DNA of 64,000 nucleotides from Peribacillus frigoritolerans. Lineage in GTDB: Bacteria > Bacillota > Bacilli > Bacillales > DSM-1321. Shown here piece after piece: positions 34,729 through 43,356 of the stretch (positions are counted from its first letter, which is position 1; each line of letters starts with the position of its first letter). Made by a program: the position numbers and the translations under genes. The stretch spans positions 62,001 through 126,000 of the forward strand of contig NZ_JAUUTW010000015.1 of the NCBI RefSeq assembly GCF_030676415.1, read 5' to 3'. The notes under the pieces were generated by a model that saw only the letters and a program-made list of their open reading frames with translations, was not told where the DNA came from and did no database searches.

Positions 34729-35042
34729 GATTTCCTCTCCAGGCACTCGCTTTCCGCGGGCTGGATGCACTTTCCCAGCAGGAATCTCGTACAGCCGTTC
34801 CAATCAACTTTGTTTTAAAAATCTGTCGATAAAAGTGGGTTCGGATTGGTCTTATCCCGAAGCATGATTTTAAAACAAGACTAGGTTATCCTTCATGATT
34901 TTTTACTGTAATCCTTATTGGATTAAAGAAATTTGCGAAACTCCTGCCGAATAACTGGCTAAACGAGACCCTGCTAGCTGCTTGCGGCAGGAGGCTTGGC
35001 AGACAGTCGGCGGAAAGGGAGCGGATTTCTGAAATCAACTGG
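34729..35042. repeat. composite intergenic element, copy B (inverted relative to copy A)
   Basis: The element begins with CTCCAGGCACTCGCTTTCCG, passes CCGTTCCAATCAACTTTGTT, TTATCCTTCATGA, GCGAAACTCCTGCCGAATAA and AGACAGTCGGCGGAAAGG, and ends GATTTCTGAAATCAACTGG. Reverse-complemented, it aligns along its full length with copy A; the GC-rich section is shorter by an internal deletion of about 60 bp. The two copies bracket 8.9 kb in inverted orientation. The region up to 35314 holds no further gene. Confidence 0.85.
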
Positions 35043-35226
35043 AATGTTTTTTAAAAGAAAAAACTGCAGGCTGGTCTCATCCACCTGGGATAAGGTTAGG
35101 TTACACTTTGGCTGATATCCGTTTTCAAAAACCCTCACTGTATTTCTGAAATCAACTCGAACGTTTTTATTTATCTAAAGCCTGAAATACTTAAGTATTT
35201 TCACCAATCTGTAAGACTTTTACACC

Positions 35227-35253
35227 TTTACGTTTTTTTACATCATCTTAACG
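35227..35253 (+). promoter_or_regulatory. Pho-box-like direct repeats upstream of the PHP gene
   Basis: TTTACG (35227), TTTACA (35237) and TTAACG (35248) are spaced 10 and 11 bp, as PhoP half sites of B. subtilis (TT-A/T/C-A-C/T-A about every 11 bp). Promoter-like TAAAAT and GATAAT follow at 35274-35285. Confidence 0.5.
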
Positions 35254-35314
35254 GGACCGAAATGGCACTAAGTTAAAATGATAATGGGTAACGAATAAGA
35301 ATGGGGGGATTGGC

Positions 35315-36199
35315 ATGAAGGTTGAATTACATTGTCATACGAACATTTCAGATGGTTCCAGTTCTTTTGAAGAACTATTGGAGGTTGCAAAAAGGGAGAG
35401 AATCGGCCATTTAGCGATTACGAATCATGATACAACGATGAGATTGCAAGAGATGGTGAAAAGGGGAAAGGAAATAGGGATTGAAATCATCCCTGGTATA
35501 GAAGTTTCTGGTTATGACTTTGCCAGAGGCAGGCGTGTACATATTTTGGGCTATTTTGTTGAGCCTGGTCATAAGGCGCTTGAGGAGCTATGTAATCCAC
35601 TGATTCATAAGAGGAATGCAGCTTCCGAAAAAATGGTGGAACGGCTGATTCATGCGGGATATCGAATAACTTGGGATCAGGTTTCTAAATTCAGGGGAGG
35701 AACCGGTGTTTATAAACAGCATATTATGCTGGCGCTGCGGGAATCGGGGTATACGGATTCTATCTATGGAGATTTGTATAAGAAGATCTTCAGTCGCGGC
35801 CAAAATGGAGAAGAGCGGGGCATTGCCTTTATTCCTATGGAGTATGTGGATGCCATTCTGGCTGTGAAGGCGATTCGTGCTGCCGGAGGCGTTCCGGTCC
35901 TTGCTCATCCTGGACAATACGGGAGCTTCGAAATTATTCCTGATCTTGTAGAAGCAGGGCTTGAAGGGATTGAAGTTCTTCATCCGCATCATGGTCATGC
36001 AGAAGAGGAAAGAGCGATTTCATATGCAGATCAATATAATCTCATTAAGACAGGAGGTTCAGATTTTCATGGGGATTATGGGGAGAAGCCGATTCGGCTT
36101 GGCAGTATGAGCCCTGGAAAGGAATGTGTGGATGCTTTGAAATTAAGGAAAAAAAGCATGGCCATTAATGATGTGGTATTGAAAAATATCGATCTATGA
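35315..36199 (+). CDS. PHP-domain phosphoesterase, candidate PhnPP-type cyclic phosphodiesterase
   Basis: The 294-residue PHP protein carries metal ligands HCHTN (H6, H8), ITNHD (H38/D39), E63 in PGIEVSG, H76, LAHPG, and the last pair GSDFHGD. It belongs to the COG0613 group that includes RNase AM/TrpH-type enzymes and, as I recall, Elen0235 (PhnPP) of Eggerthella lenta, which hydrolyses 5-phosphoribosyl 1,2-cyclic phosphate fully. The gene is 240 bp upstream of phnF, has Pho-box-like repeats, and the phn operon lacks phnP and phnN. I therefore infer a role in C-P lyase product recycling; nuclease activity is the alternative. Confidence 0.75.
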   Translation: MKVELHCHTNISDGSSSFEELLEVAKRERIGHLAITNHDTTMRLQEMVKRGKEIGIEIIPGIEVSGYDFARGRRVHILGYFVEPGHKALEELCNPLIHKRNAASEKMVERLIHAGYRITWDQVSKFRGGTGVYKQHIMLALRESGYTDSIYGDLYKKIFSRGQNGEERGIAFIPMEYVDAILAVKAIRAAGGVPVLAHPGQYGSFEIIPDLVEAGLEGIEVLHPHHGHAEEERAISYADQYNLIKTGGSDFHGDYGEKPIRLGSMSPGKECVDALKLRKKSMAINDVVLKNIDL

Positions 36200-36376
36200 A
36201 ACTAGGGATTTTGCTGTGAAAGCGGCCTGTTCATATGCTGGATGAGCAATTTGAAAGACTAAGCGATGAAGGATGTTGTATTGAAAAGATCCATAAAATA
36301 AGTATTCCCTTTCGTTCTGGTGATTGACCAGGACTTTTTTTTTACAAGAAACTCATGGTAGCTTCATATTTTCTCA

Positions 36377-36393
36377 TTACACTGACATTAACA
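36377..36393 (+). promoter_or_regulatory. weak Pho-box-like pair upstream of phnF
   Basis: TTACAC (36377) and TTAACA (36388) lie 11 bp apart, 49 bp before the phnF start. Only two half sites are convincing. Confidence 0.3.
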
Positions 36394-36441
36394 GGGAAAA
36401 ATAGGTATTGGGTAGATCTAATATTTAAAGGGGGATTTCTG

Positions 36442-37143
36442 TTGGCGGAAAAAAACTTTTTAGTGGATCATTTAATATCCGAAATTAAGAGCGGGACCTT
36501 TCAATTGGATAAAAAGCTACCTTCAGAGCATATACTCGCTGATCAATTTAATGTTCCAAGAATGGTAGTCAGGAAGGCATATGAGCAGCTTCAAGATTTA
36601 GGCTTTATCTATTCAAAGCAAGGTAAGGGAAGTTATGTCCAGGAAAGCAAGAAGCAAATTCCGTTAATTCTGTCCGGAGATGTTAGTTTCACCGAGAAAA
36701 TGAAAGAATTCCAGTTTTCCTTTCAAACGAGTACTATTTTTTGCGAAGAAATTTCTTATGATCAAAAGATTTTTCAAAGCCTCGAGGTGGAAAGCGATGA
36801 CAAGGTCTTTAAAATTGGCAGGCTTAGGTTAATGGATGTTTTCCCGATTGCTCTTCATACATCTTTTGTAGCAAAATCAACATTTCCTGAAATAGATAAT
36901 GACGGTCCTGATATTACCTCTATGTTTCAATATTATAGGCAGCGAGGTTATGTAGAATTCGGATCCAGCAGCAGCACGCTGAACGTGATTTTTCCTACTC
37001 TTTTCGAACGGGATATTTTGCAGTGTTCAAGTTTAATTCCACTTTTGCAAGTGGAATCGTTATGCAGGGATAAGCGGAGCAATCAAGTCCTTGAGCACAC
37101 GGTCATAATCTATCGAAGCGATTGTTTCACATATGTTATATAA
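36442..37143 (+). CDS. phnF: GntR/HutC-family regulator PhnF-like
   Basis: The 233-residue regulator has an N-terminal GntR winged helix (LISEIKSGTFQLDKKLPSEHILADQF, RKAYEQLQDLGFIYSKQGKGSYV) and a C-terminal UTRA ligand domain. I use a TTG start (36442), placed 10 bases after AAAGGGGGA. By position it is PhnF, the repressor or regulator of phn operons; ligand unknown. A 21-bp repeat array and Pho-box-like repeats separate it from phnG (280 bp), so phnG has its own promoter. Confidence 0.88.
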   Translation: MAEKNFLVDHLISEIKSGTFQLDKKLPSEHILADQFNVPRMVVRKAYEQLQDLGFIYSKQGKGSYVQESKKQIPLILSGDVSFTEKMKEFQFSFQTSTIFCEEISYDQKIFQSLEVESDDKVFKIGRLRLMDVFPIALHTSFVAKSTFPEIDNDGPDITSMFQYYRQRGYVEFGSSSSTLNVIFPTLFERDILQCSSLIPLLQVESLCRDKRSNQVLEHTVIIYRSDCFTYVI

Positions 37144-37171
37144 AAACTTCCATTCCAGATATCGCTCGAAT

Positions 37172-37285
37172 TCACGAGTAAATGCTCTGAATTCACGAGT
37201 AAAAGTACGAAACTCACTCGTAAATGCTCCGAATTCACGAGTAAAAGTACGAAACTCACGAGTAAAGCTCGAATTAATGAGTAAT
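37172..37285 (+). repeat. 21-bp-period intergenic array, family 1, locus 2 (inside the phn region)
   Basis: Core starts at 37172, 37193, 37214, 37235 and 37256 are exactly 21 bp apart; a sixth, degenerate unit (TTAATGAG) follows. The variable part alternates AAATGCTC-(C/T)GAAT with AAAAGTACGAAAC. One core reads TCACTCGT. The array sits between the phnF stop and the phnG promoter. Both strands are open across it, which I attribute to the period, not to coding. Confidence 0.95.
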
Positions 37286-37326
37286 AGAAACGAAATTTGA
37301 ATAGTGTAGGACCGGCTTTAACAAAT

Positions 37327-37365
37327 TTCATACAAAGATTTACTCTTTCTTAACGGACGTTCACT
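37327..37365 (+). promoter_or_regulatory. Pho-box-like direct repeats upstream of phnG
   Basis: TTCATA (37327), TTTACT (37339), TTAACG (37350) and TTCACT (37360) follow each other at 12, 11 and 10 bp, about 60-95 bp before phnG. The arrangement matches PhoP-binding half sites. GATACA at 37375 may be the -10. Confidence 0.55.
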
Positions 37366-37423
37366 TGGCAACAAGATACATTGAAGATGTAGCGGGAAAC
37401 TAAAACATTTGGAGGCCGATGGA

Positions 37424-37849
37424 ATGAGAAGAAGGGAAAGAACCGAGATTTTGATTCAAGGCTCTGAGGACATTGCGAAGGAATTTGCCAAGGAAATAGC
37501 AATGAAATATAAAGTTACCGTCTTTCAAAAGCCAGAGAGTGTCCTTGTGTTGCTAAAGACAAGGGAAACGGCAAAAAAGAGCTTGTTTTATCTAGGGGAA
37601 ATGCTGGTGACTGAATGCACGGTCCAAATCCAGGATTCAATCGGGATTGGTATCGTTAAGGGACATCGGGAAGAGCTGGCACGTAGTTTAGCCATCATTG
37701 ATGCTGCTTATCAGGCTGATCTTGGCGAAACGAGATTATGGTCACACGTTTTAGAAAATGAGAAGAAGAATATACAGAAAAATCTTCAAGAGCTGAATCG
37801 ATCAATCTTAAGAACCAAGGTAAACTTTGAAACAATGGATGTTCAATAA
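37424..37849 (+). CDS. phnG: C-P lyase core subunit PhnG
   Basis: The 141-residue protein is PhnG by position and by FYLGEMLVTECTVQIQD and GIGIVKGHREELARSLAIIDAAY. PhnG is part of the PhnGHIJ core that couples phosphonate to ribose triphosphate and breaks the C-P bond. ATG 37424 is 8 bases after GGAGG; a TTG at 37409 lies upstream of that RBS. phnH follows after 12 bp. Confidence 0.93.
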   Translation: MRRRERTEILIQGSEDIAKEFAKEIAMKYKVTVFQKPESVLVLLKTRETAKKSLFYLGEMLVTECTVQIQDSIGIGIVKGHREELARSLAIIDAAYQADLGETRLWSHVLENEKKNIQKNLQELNRSILRTKVNFETMDVQ

Positions 37850-37861
37850 GGGGGGAAAGCA

Positions 37862-38479
37862 ATGAATTTGGATGTAGTACATGATATACAAACTGTTTAT
37901 AGAAAGCTTGTAACGGCGACTTCAAGACCTGGAACTTTAGTGGTTTTGGAGAGGGAAGCCAAGACGTTGGATGTTCGAATGGAATGCTTATCTTCTACTA
38001 TCCTGCTTGCACGCACGGTACTCGACCATGAAGTGACTTTTAAGGTCATTTCAAAGGAGGAGGCGGCGGTGTCAAGAATGATTAATCAGCTTACTTATTC
38101 AAAGCCTGTCGATTTGCCGGAAGCGGATTTTATCTTTATTTTACATGATGCCTCCGACGAGCAAATGAAGGAAGCTTTGAATAAAGCAAAGGTAGGAAAT
38201 CTGTTTAACCCGCATGAATCGGCGATGATCATTCTAGAAGTACCGGATGTAACGAAAGGGGACTCAATGATCCTTTCTGGACCAGGAATTCAAGAGGAAT
38301 CATTTATAAGCCTCCCGAATGTCTCCGCCTGGCTGGGTGTAAGGAACGAAAAAAACATAGAATTCCCTTTAGGAATCGATATGTATTTTGTGGATCAAGA
38401 AGATCGTTTAATAGCTTTACCGAGAACGACTCAAATCAAGGGGAATGGGGGTGAGATTAAATGGGATATGTTGCAGTAA
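37862..38479 (+). CDS. phnH: C-P lyase core subunit PhnH
   Basis: The 205-residue protein contains QTVYRKLVTATSRPGTL, AVSRMINQLTYSKPVDLPEADF and LSGPGIQEESFISLP, the PhnH pattern (a PLP-transferase-like fold without PLP site). It belongs to the core complex. RBS AAGGGGGGAAAGCA before ATG. It overlaps phnI by 19 bp. Confidence 0.94.
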   Translation: MNLDVVHDIQTVYRKLVTATSRPGTLVVLEREAKTLDVRMECLSSTILLARTVLDHEVTFKVISKEEAAVSRMINQLTYSKPVDLPEADFIFILHDASDEQMKEALNKAKVGNLFNPHESAMIILEVPDVTKGDSMILSGPGIQEESFISLPNVSAWLGVRNEKNIEFPLGIDMYFVDQEDRLIALPRTTQIKGNGGEIKWDMLQ

Positions 38480-39597
38480 AGGGCGGAGCAAAGGCGATTG
38501 AGGAATCCATCAAACGCTTAAAGTATGAACGGGTCAAAAATGGGACGGCTATAGAGCTGCATAAGATCGAAGCTGGGATGAGAGGGTTAATTGATCAGGT
38601 TATGTCAGAAAGCAGTTTGTATGATCAATCACTGGCTGCACTTGCCATTAAACAGGCTGAAGGCAATCCGGAAGAAGCAGTTTTCCTCTTGAGAGCCTAT
38701 CGGTCCACTTTGCCGCGAAAACATGTTTCACGAGTGATCAGTTCTGAAAATATGAAAGTGGAACGGCGGATTTCAGCAAGTTTTAAGGATGTACCTGGCG
38801 GACAGATTTTAGGTGCTACGACCGATTATACACATCGGTTACTAGATTCGGAGCTGGGAAATGAATCGGATATAAGCATTCAAGATTGGTTACGGGCTTT
38901 TCAAGAAGAAAATCGTTCAACGGAATATCAGAACCATTTGGATGATTTAAACCATTTACCTAAAGTTTTGGACTACTTAAGAAGTGAAGGCTTATATGCA
39001 AGCTGTGAAAACAATGATTTGCAGCCTGGGGATGTTACAAGGAAAAGTCTGGAGTTTCCTTCAATGCGGAGTGAACGCCTGCAAATTTTAACAAGAGGCC
39101 AAACCGGTGCAGTGACATCACTTGCTTATGCAGTCATTCGTGGTTATGGTGCACTGCACCCGACAGTAGGAGAGCTACGTGTAGGTCAGCTGCCCGTCCA
39201 TCTCGATCACCCGCTGCTGGAAGAAGGGCAAGAGGAAGATAGCTATTATATTGGGGACTTCACAGCGACGGAGGTAGAGATGCTCATTCCGCTTACGGTA
39301 GAGAAGGAACAAGGCAAAAAGGAAATAGAGTTTGAAGTTGGCTATGGCATGTGCATGGGACAAAATGAAACAAAAGCAATCGCAATGGGCATCTTGGATA
39401 ATTGCCTGGAAAAACCCAACAAGGAGTTTCCAAGTCACAACGAGGAATTCGTTCTTTATCATATAGATTCAGTGGAATCAACGGGTTTCATCTCCCATTT
39501 GAAGATGCCTCATTATGTTACGTTCCAATCCAAGCTTGATAGCATTCGGAAGTCAAAAGATAAGACCACAGGGCAGGAGGTTGGATTGCATGAATAA
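38461..39597 (+). CDS. phnI: C-P lyase core subunit PhnI
   Basis: The 378-residue protein starts MGYVAVKGGAKAIEESIKRL and contains TRGQTGAVTSLAYAVIRGYG and GELRVGQLPVHL. PhnI is the nucleosidase that, with PhnG, H and L, displaces adenine from ATP by phosphonate to form alpha-D-ribose-1-methylphosphonate-5-triphosphate. Length is normal. It overlaps phnH and phnJ slightly, indicating translational coupling. Confidence 0.95.
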   Translation: MGYVAVKGGAKAIEESIKRLKYERVKNGTAIELHKIEAGMRGLIDQVMSESSLYDQSLAALAIKQAEGNPEEAVFLLRAYRSTLPRKHVSRVISSENMKVERRISASFKDVPGGQILGATTDYTHRLLDSELGNESDISIQDWLRAFQEENRSTEYQNHLDDLNHLPKVLDYLRSEGLYASCENNDLQPGDVTRKSLEFPSMRSERLQILTRGQTGAVTSLAYAVIRGYGALHPTVGELRVGQLPVHLDHPLLEEGQEEDSYYIGDFTATEVEMLIPLTVEKEQGKKEIEFEVGYGMCMGQNETKAIAMGILDNCLEKPNKEFPSHNEEFVLYHIDSVESTGFISHLKMPHYVTFQSKLDSIRKSKDKTTGQEVGLHE

Positions 39598-40444
39598 AAC
39601 CTATAATTTTGCATTCTTTGATGAAGGGTCGAAACGGGAAATTAGAAGGGCAACACTGAAGGCGATTGCCATTCCCGGTTATCAAGTCCCATTCGCTTCC
39701 AGGGAAATGCCGATTGGGCGTGGTTGGGGCACAGGCGGCCTGCAGTTGACATTGTCATTGATCGGAAAGGATGACGTCCTTAAGGTGATCGACCAAGGCT
39801 CGGATGAATCCGTTAATGCCGTTAATATAAAAAAACTCGTATCTGACACCACTGGGGTAAGGACAACGGATAGCACAGCCGATGCCTCTTTAATCCAGTC
39901 AAGACACAGGGTACCGGAAGTGCCGTTACAACGAGACCAGATTTTAATTCTTCAAGTTCCATTACCGGAACCTTTAAGGAATTTTGAGCCGAGCGAACAT
40001 GAAACGAAAAAGCTTCATGCTGAGAGAGAGTATAGCGGTGCATGGCTTATGTTATTTGAACAAATTATGAAGTACGGAATAATGGCGACGGATGCAGACC
40101 ATCCGGTGATGGTTCACGACAGGTATGTCATGGCACCAAGTCCAATACCAAGATTCGATAATGCCAAGCTGGACGATAATGAAGCGCTCATTTTGTTCGG
40201 TGCTGGTAGGGAGAAAAAGGTATATGCAGTACCTCCTTATACAAATGTATCATCTTTGGCATTTGATGATTATGAATTTGAAATCGAGTCCTTTACAAAT
40301 CATGCTTGCATTCTCTGCGGTTCCAATGATGTGTTTTTGGATGAACTTGTTGATGAGGAATCAGGGGAAACGTATTTCCAATGCAATGATTCAAGCAATT
40401 GCCTTGAAATGGTCAATCAAAAACAATCATTGGGGGTGAACTGA
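39590..40444 (+). CDS. phnJ: C-P lyase PhnJ (radical SAM)
   Basis: The 284-residue enzyme has the conserved KAIAIPGYQVPFASREMP loop with the radical Gly (residue 30) and the Fe-S cysteines C240, C243 and C265 in C-x2-C-x21-C plus C271 (C-x5-C), the exact spacing of the E. coli enzyme. It breaks the C-P bond, releasing alkane and 5-phosphoribosyl 1,2-cyclic phosphate. All key residues are present. ATG 39590 follows GGCAGGAGG. It is one base apart from phnK. Confidence 0.97.
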   Translation: MNKTYNFAFFDEGSKREIRRATLKAIAIPGYQVPFASREMPIGRGWGTGGLQLTLSLIGKDDVLKVIDQGSDESVNAVNIKKLVSDTTGVRTTDSTADASLIQSRHRVPEVPLQRDQILILQVPLPEPLRNFEPSEHETKKLHAEREYSGAWLMLFEQIMKYGIMATDADHPVMVHDRYVMAPSPIPRFDNAKLDDNEALILFGAGREKKVYAVPPYTNVSSLAFDDYEFEIESFTNHACILCGSNDVFLDELVDEESGETYFQCNDSSNCLEMVNQKQSLGVN

Positions 40445-40445
40445 A

Positions 40446-41285
40446 ATGCTTGAAGTACCCGTATTATCAGTTAAACAAATGAACAAACAGTATGGTGACG
40501 GATGTTCGACATGCAAACATATGAAATTAGGAAAAGTGACGAAAAACTATTGTCACGAATGCGGGACGGTATATGCCTGCAGAGATGTGACATTCGATTT
40601 GTATCACGGTGAAGTTCTCGGAATCGTAGGGGAAAGCGGCAGCGGCAAATCCACTTTAATGAAAAGTTTGTATTTTGACGAAGAAGTAACCGATGGTGAA
40701 CTGTATGTGGCTGGCTTTGAGGATGGAAAAAAGAATGTATTCATGGAGTCTGCCCAGAAAAAAAGATTCGTTCGAAATCACCTGATGGGGAAGGTTTATC
40801 AAAACCCGATGCTAGGGTTGAAAATGGATTTCTCCTCGATAGGCAATATTGCTGAGAAGTTAATTTCAGCTGGGAACAGACATGTTGGCAGCATGGAATC
40901 AAGAGGCGCCGAGCTCCTTGGAGCAGTCAATATTCCCATTCATCGAATAAAAGAGGAACCAAGGAATTTTTCAGGCGGCATGCAGCAACGGGTCCAGATA
41001 GCCAAAGCATTGTCCAACCATCCACCCATACTACTTTTGGATGAGGTCACCACGGGTTTAGATCTATCAGTTCAAGCAAGTGTATTGGATTTAATTAAAG
41101 GTCTCCAAAGAGATTTGAATATTAGCATTGTATTGGTATCCCATGATTTGGGCGTAATCCGAATGCTTGCGGACCGTACGCTCGTTATGCTGGAGGGTAA
41201 AGTAATCGAGCAAGGTTTAACAGATCAAATACTCGAAGATCCACAGCATCCTTATACCCAGCAATTAGTACACTCGCTGCTGTAA
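40446..41285 (+). CDS. phnK: C-P lyase ATP-binding subunit PhnK with N-terminal four-Cys insert
   Basis: The 279-residue ABC-type ATPase has Walker A GIVGESGSGKSTLMKSL, signature NFSGGMQQRVQIAKAL, Walker B ILLLDEVTTGLDLS and VLVSHDLGV. PhnK binds the PhnGHIJ core rather than a membrane permease. Residues 20-45 contain C20-x2-C23, C36-x2-C39 and C45 before Walker A, an insert that looks like a zinc or Fe-S knuckle and is absent from E. coli PhnK as I remember it. Confidence 0.94.
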   Translation: MLEVPVLSVKQMNKQYGDGCSTCKHMKLGKVTKNYCHECGTVYACRDVTFDLYHGEVLGIVGESGSGKSTLMKSLYFDEEVTDGELYVAGFEDGKKNVFMESAQKKRFVRNHLMGKVYQNPMLGLKMDFSSIGNIAEKLISAGNRHVGSMESRGAELLGAVNIPIHRIKEEPRNFSGGMQQRVQIAKALSNHPPILLLDEVTTGLDLSVQASVLDLIKGLQRDLNISIVLVSHDLGVIRMLADRTLVMLEGKVIEQGLTDQILEDPQHPYTQQLVHSLL

Positions 41286-41301
41286 AGGAAACTAAACGAA
41301 T

Positions 41302-42492
41302 ATGGGGGAAGAGACATTGCTGATTAAAAATGGAAAAATAATAACGGAAGACTCGATCCTGATGGACCATGATCTCTTAATTAAGGATGATAGAATTTGC
41401 CGGATTGCACCTGCGGGAGAAATCAAAACGAGTCCTGAGATGGAAGTGCTGGACGCTTTGGGTGGATATGTTTCACCCGGATTCATTGATCTCCATTCAG
41501 ATTATATTGAACATATGACTGCGCCGCGCCCGACTTCTTTAATGAATTTTCATTTGAGCTTAAGAGAAACGGAAAAGGAACTGATTACGCACGGCATTAC
41601 GACCATGTTCCACTCTCTATCGCTCTATAAATCCACTGAATACGCATATAAGCCAATTCGGGAGCCTAAGAATGTAAGGAAGCTTATTGACTTAATTGAT
41701 CAAACACATAAGATGAAGCACTTAGTCCGTCATCGGTTTCATGCCCGTTATGAAATCGATAATTTGGAGGATATTGATAGTTTAAAAGAATATGTTTTGG
41801 AAAAGAAAGTGCATCTGGTCTCATTCATGGACCACACTCCAGGGCAAGGGCAGTATCGGCATCTAGAGATTTATCGAAACACTTTAAGAGGGTATAACGA
41901 TTATAGTGATGAAGCCATTGATGTGATGATCCGGACTCATCAAGTGAAAGAAAAGCTGACGATTGAAAGAATGAAGGAAATTGCACGGCTAGCAAGAGAA
42001 AACAATATTGCCGTTGCCTCTCATGATGATGATTCAATAGAGAAGCTTGAATTGGTTCACAGCTTTGGAACGAGTATAAGTGAATTTCCAATCACACTTG
42101 AGATTGCCCGTAAGGCCCAGGATATGGGGATGTATACCATAGCCGGTGCACCAAATGTGCTTTTGGGAGGTTCTCACAGCGGGAATTTAAGTGCCTCTGA
42201 AGCCATTCAAGATGGAAGCATAGACATATTATGCAGTGATTATTACCCTGCAGCCCTTCTGCATTCAATGTTTGAATTAGTCGAAAACCATGGGATGGAT
42301 CTTGTCGATATGTTTAAGCTAGTTACGATTAATCCCGCAAAGGCAGTCAAGATGGAGGACGAAATTGGATCGATTCACGAAGGGAAAAAGGCTGACATAC
42401 TTATTATTGAAAAAATTTCCGGTGATTTCCCTGTCATAACAACTGTGATTGTAGATGGAAAATTGATTCAAAAAACGAATTACAGGATATGA
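41302..42492 (+). CDS. phnM: RPnTP hydrolase PhnM (amidohydrolase)
   Basis: The 396-residue amidohydrolase contains GGYVSPGFIDLHSDYIEHM, LITHGITTMFHSLSLY, SHDDDSIEKLELVHSFGT, GGSHSGNLSASEAI and CSDYYPAALLHSMF. PhnM removes pyrophosphate from the ribose triphosphate intermediate before PhnJ acts. Metal-ligand residues appear intact. Unlike E. coli, phnM precedes phnL here. Confidence 0.95.
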   Translation: MGEETLLIKNGKIITEDSILMDHDLLIKDDRICRIAPAGEIKTSPEMEVLDALGGYVSPGFIDLHSDYIEHMTAPRPTSLMNFHLSLRETEKELITHGITTMFHSLSLYKSTEYAYKPIREPKNVRKLIDLIDQTHKMKHLVRHRFHARYEIDNLEDIDSLKEYVLEKKVHLVSFMDHTPGQGQYRHLEIYRNTLRGYNDYSDEAIDVMIRTHQVKEKLTIERMKEIARLARENNIAVASHDDDSIEKLELVHSFGTSISEFPITLEIARKAQDMGMYTIAGAPNVLLGGSHSGNLSASEAIQDGSIDILCSDYYPAALLHSMFELVENHGMDLVDMFKLVTINPAKAVKMEDEIGSIHEGKKADILIIEKISGDFPVITTVIVDGKLIQKTNYRI

Positions 42493-42515
42493 ATTTTTAG
42501 AGAGCGGGTGGCAAA

Positions 42516-43229
42516 GTGGAGAACATATTGGAGATCAATGATTTATCCAAGTCTTTTATTTTACATAATCAAAAGAAGAATATCCATGCGGTCAGCAACA
42601 TTACGATCCGAGTGAAAAAAGGCGAATTTATTGGCATTACAGGCAAGAGCGGCAGCGGAAAATCAACGATCCTAAAATCGATTTATGGTACCTATCGGGT
42701 TCAAGAAGGGGACATCTGGTATGAATCTTCCCACTATGGTGCGATTAATCTAGCAAAAGCTACGGAAAGGGAAATGATTTACCTGCGTAAGCATGAGATA
42801 GGCTATGTATCCCAATTTTTAAATGTCATGCCAAGAACTACAGCGAGGCAGCTCGTTACCGGTGCCATCCTTGAAATGGGAAAAACCAGGGAAATGGCCA
42901 ATATCGAAACAGAAAAAATCCTCGACCACTTTGAAATAGGAAAAGAGCTATGGGACAGCTACCCTGCCACTTTTTCAGGAGGAGAGAAGCTAAGGTTAAA
43001 TATAGCAAGAGCAATGGTAAAAAAGCCGCGGCTCCTCCTGCTGGATGAACCGACAGCAAGTTTGGATCACGATTCTAAAGTGAAGGTGAAAACCCTGCTG
43101 GAACAGCTAATGAACGAAGGAACGACAATGTTGGGGATTTTTCATGACTTGGAGTTCATGAATCGGTTGGTGAATAAAGAATATAGCATACAGAATGGAT
43201 GTTTTACTCAAGCTATTCAAAAAATTTAA
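42516..43229 (+). CDS. phnL: C-P lyase ATP-binding protein PhnL
   Basis: The 237-residue ATPase has Walker A GITGKSGSGKSTILKSIYG, signature ATFSGGEKLRLNIARAM and Walker B LLLLDEPTASLDHDS. PhnL works with the core complex in the first step. GTG start at 42516. It ends the core-gene cluster; a 127-bp gap with Pho-box-like repeats precedes phnD. Confidence 0.93.
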   Translation: MENILEINDLSKSFILHNQKKNIHAVSNITIRVKKGEFIGITGKSGSGKSTILKSIYGTYRVQEGDIWYESSHYGAINLAKATEREMIYLRKHEIGYVSQFLNVMPRTTARQLVTGAILEMGKTREMANIETEKILDHFEIGKELWDSYPATFSGGEKLRLNIARAMVKKPRLLLLDEPTASLDHDSKVKVKTLLEQLMNEGTTMLGIFHDLEFMNRLVNKEYSIQNGCFTQAIQKI

Positions 43230-43247
43230 CGATTGAATCACATAAAC

Positions 43248-43285
43248 TTTACTGAATATTCAGCCTCCTTAACGGCAGGTTAGTA
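43248..43285 (+). promoter_or_regulatory. Pho-box-like direct repeats upstream of phnD
   Basis: TTTACT (43248), TTCAGC (43259), TTAACG (43269) and TTAGTA (43280) are spaced 11, 10 and 11 bp, about 70-110 bp before phnD. Promoter-like TATTGT (43295) follows. The shared CTTAACGG also occurs before phnG and the PHP gene. Confidence 0.5.
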
Positions 43286-43356
43286 TTGTACCGGTATTGT
43301 TATATGGGAAGTGACTGAAATGAGAAATGATCTTTAAAATAGGGGGGAGATTTAAC

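Noticed and set aside
25831..34735. Inversion between the two composite elements as the cause of phnW truncation
   Set aside because: Reversing the segment would put the phnW fragment next to 35042-35314, where no phnW 5' sequence is seen.
36355..36441. Longer N-terminus for PhnF starting at 36355
   Set aside because: The extra residues are unlike GntR regulators and lie upstream of the RBS AAAGGGGGA; the TTG at 36442 fits.
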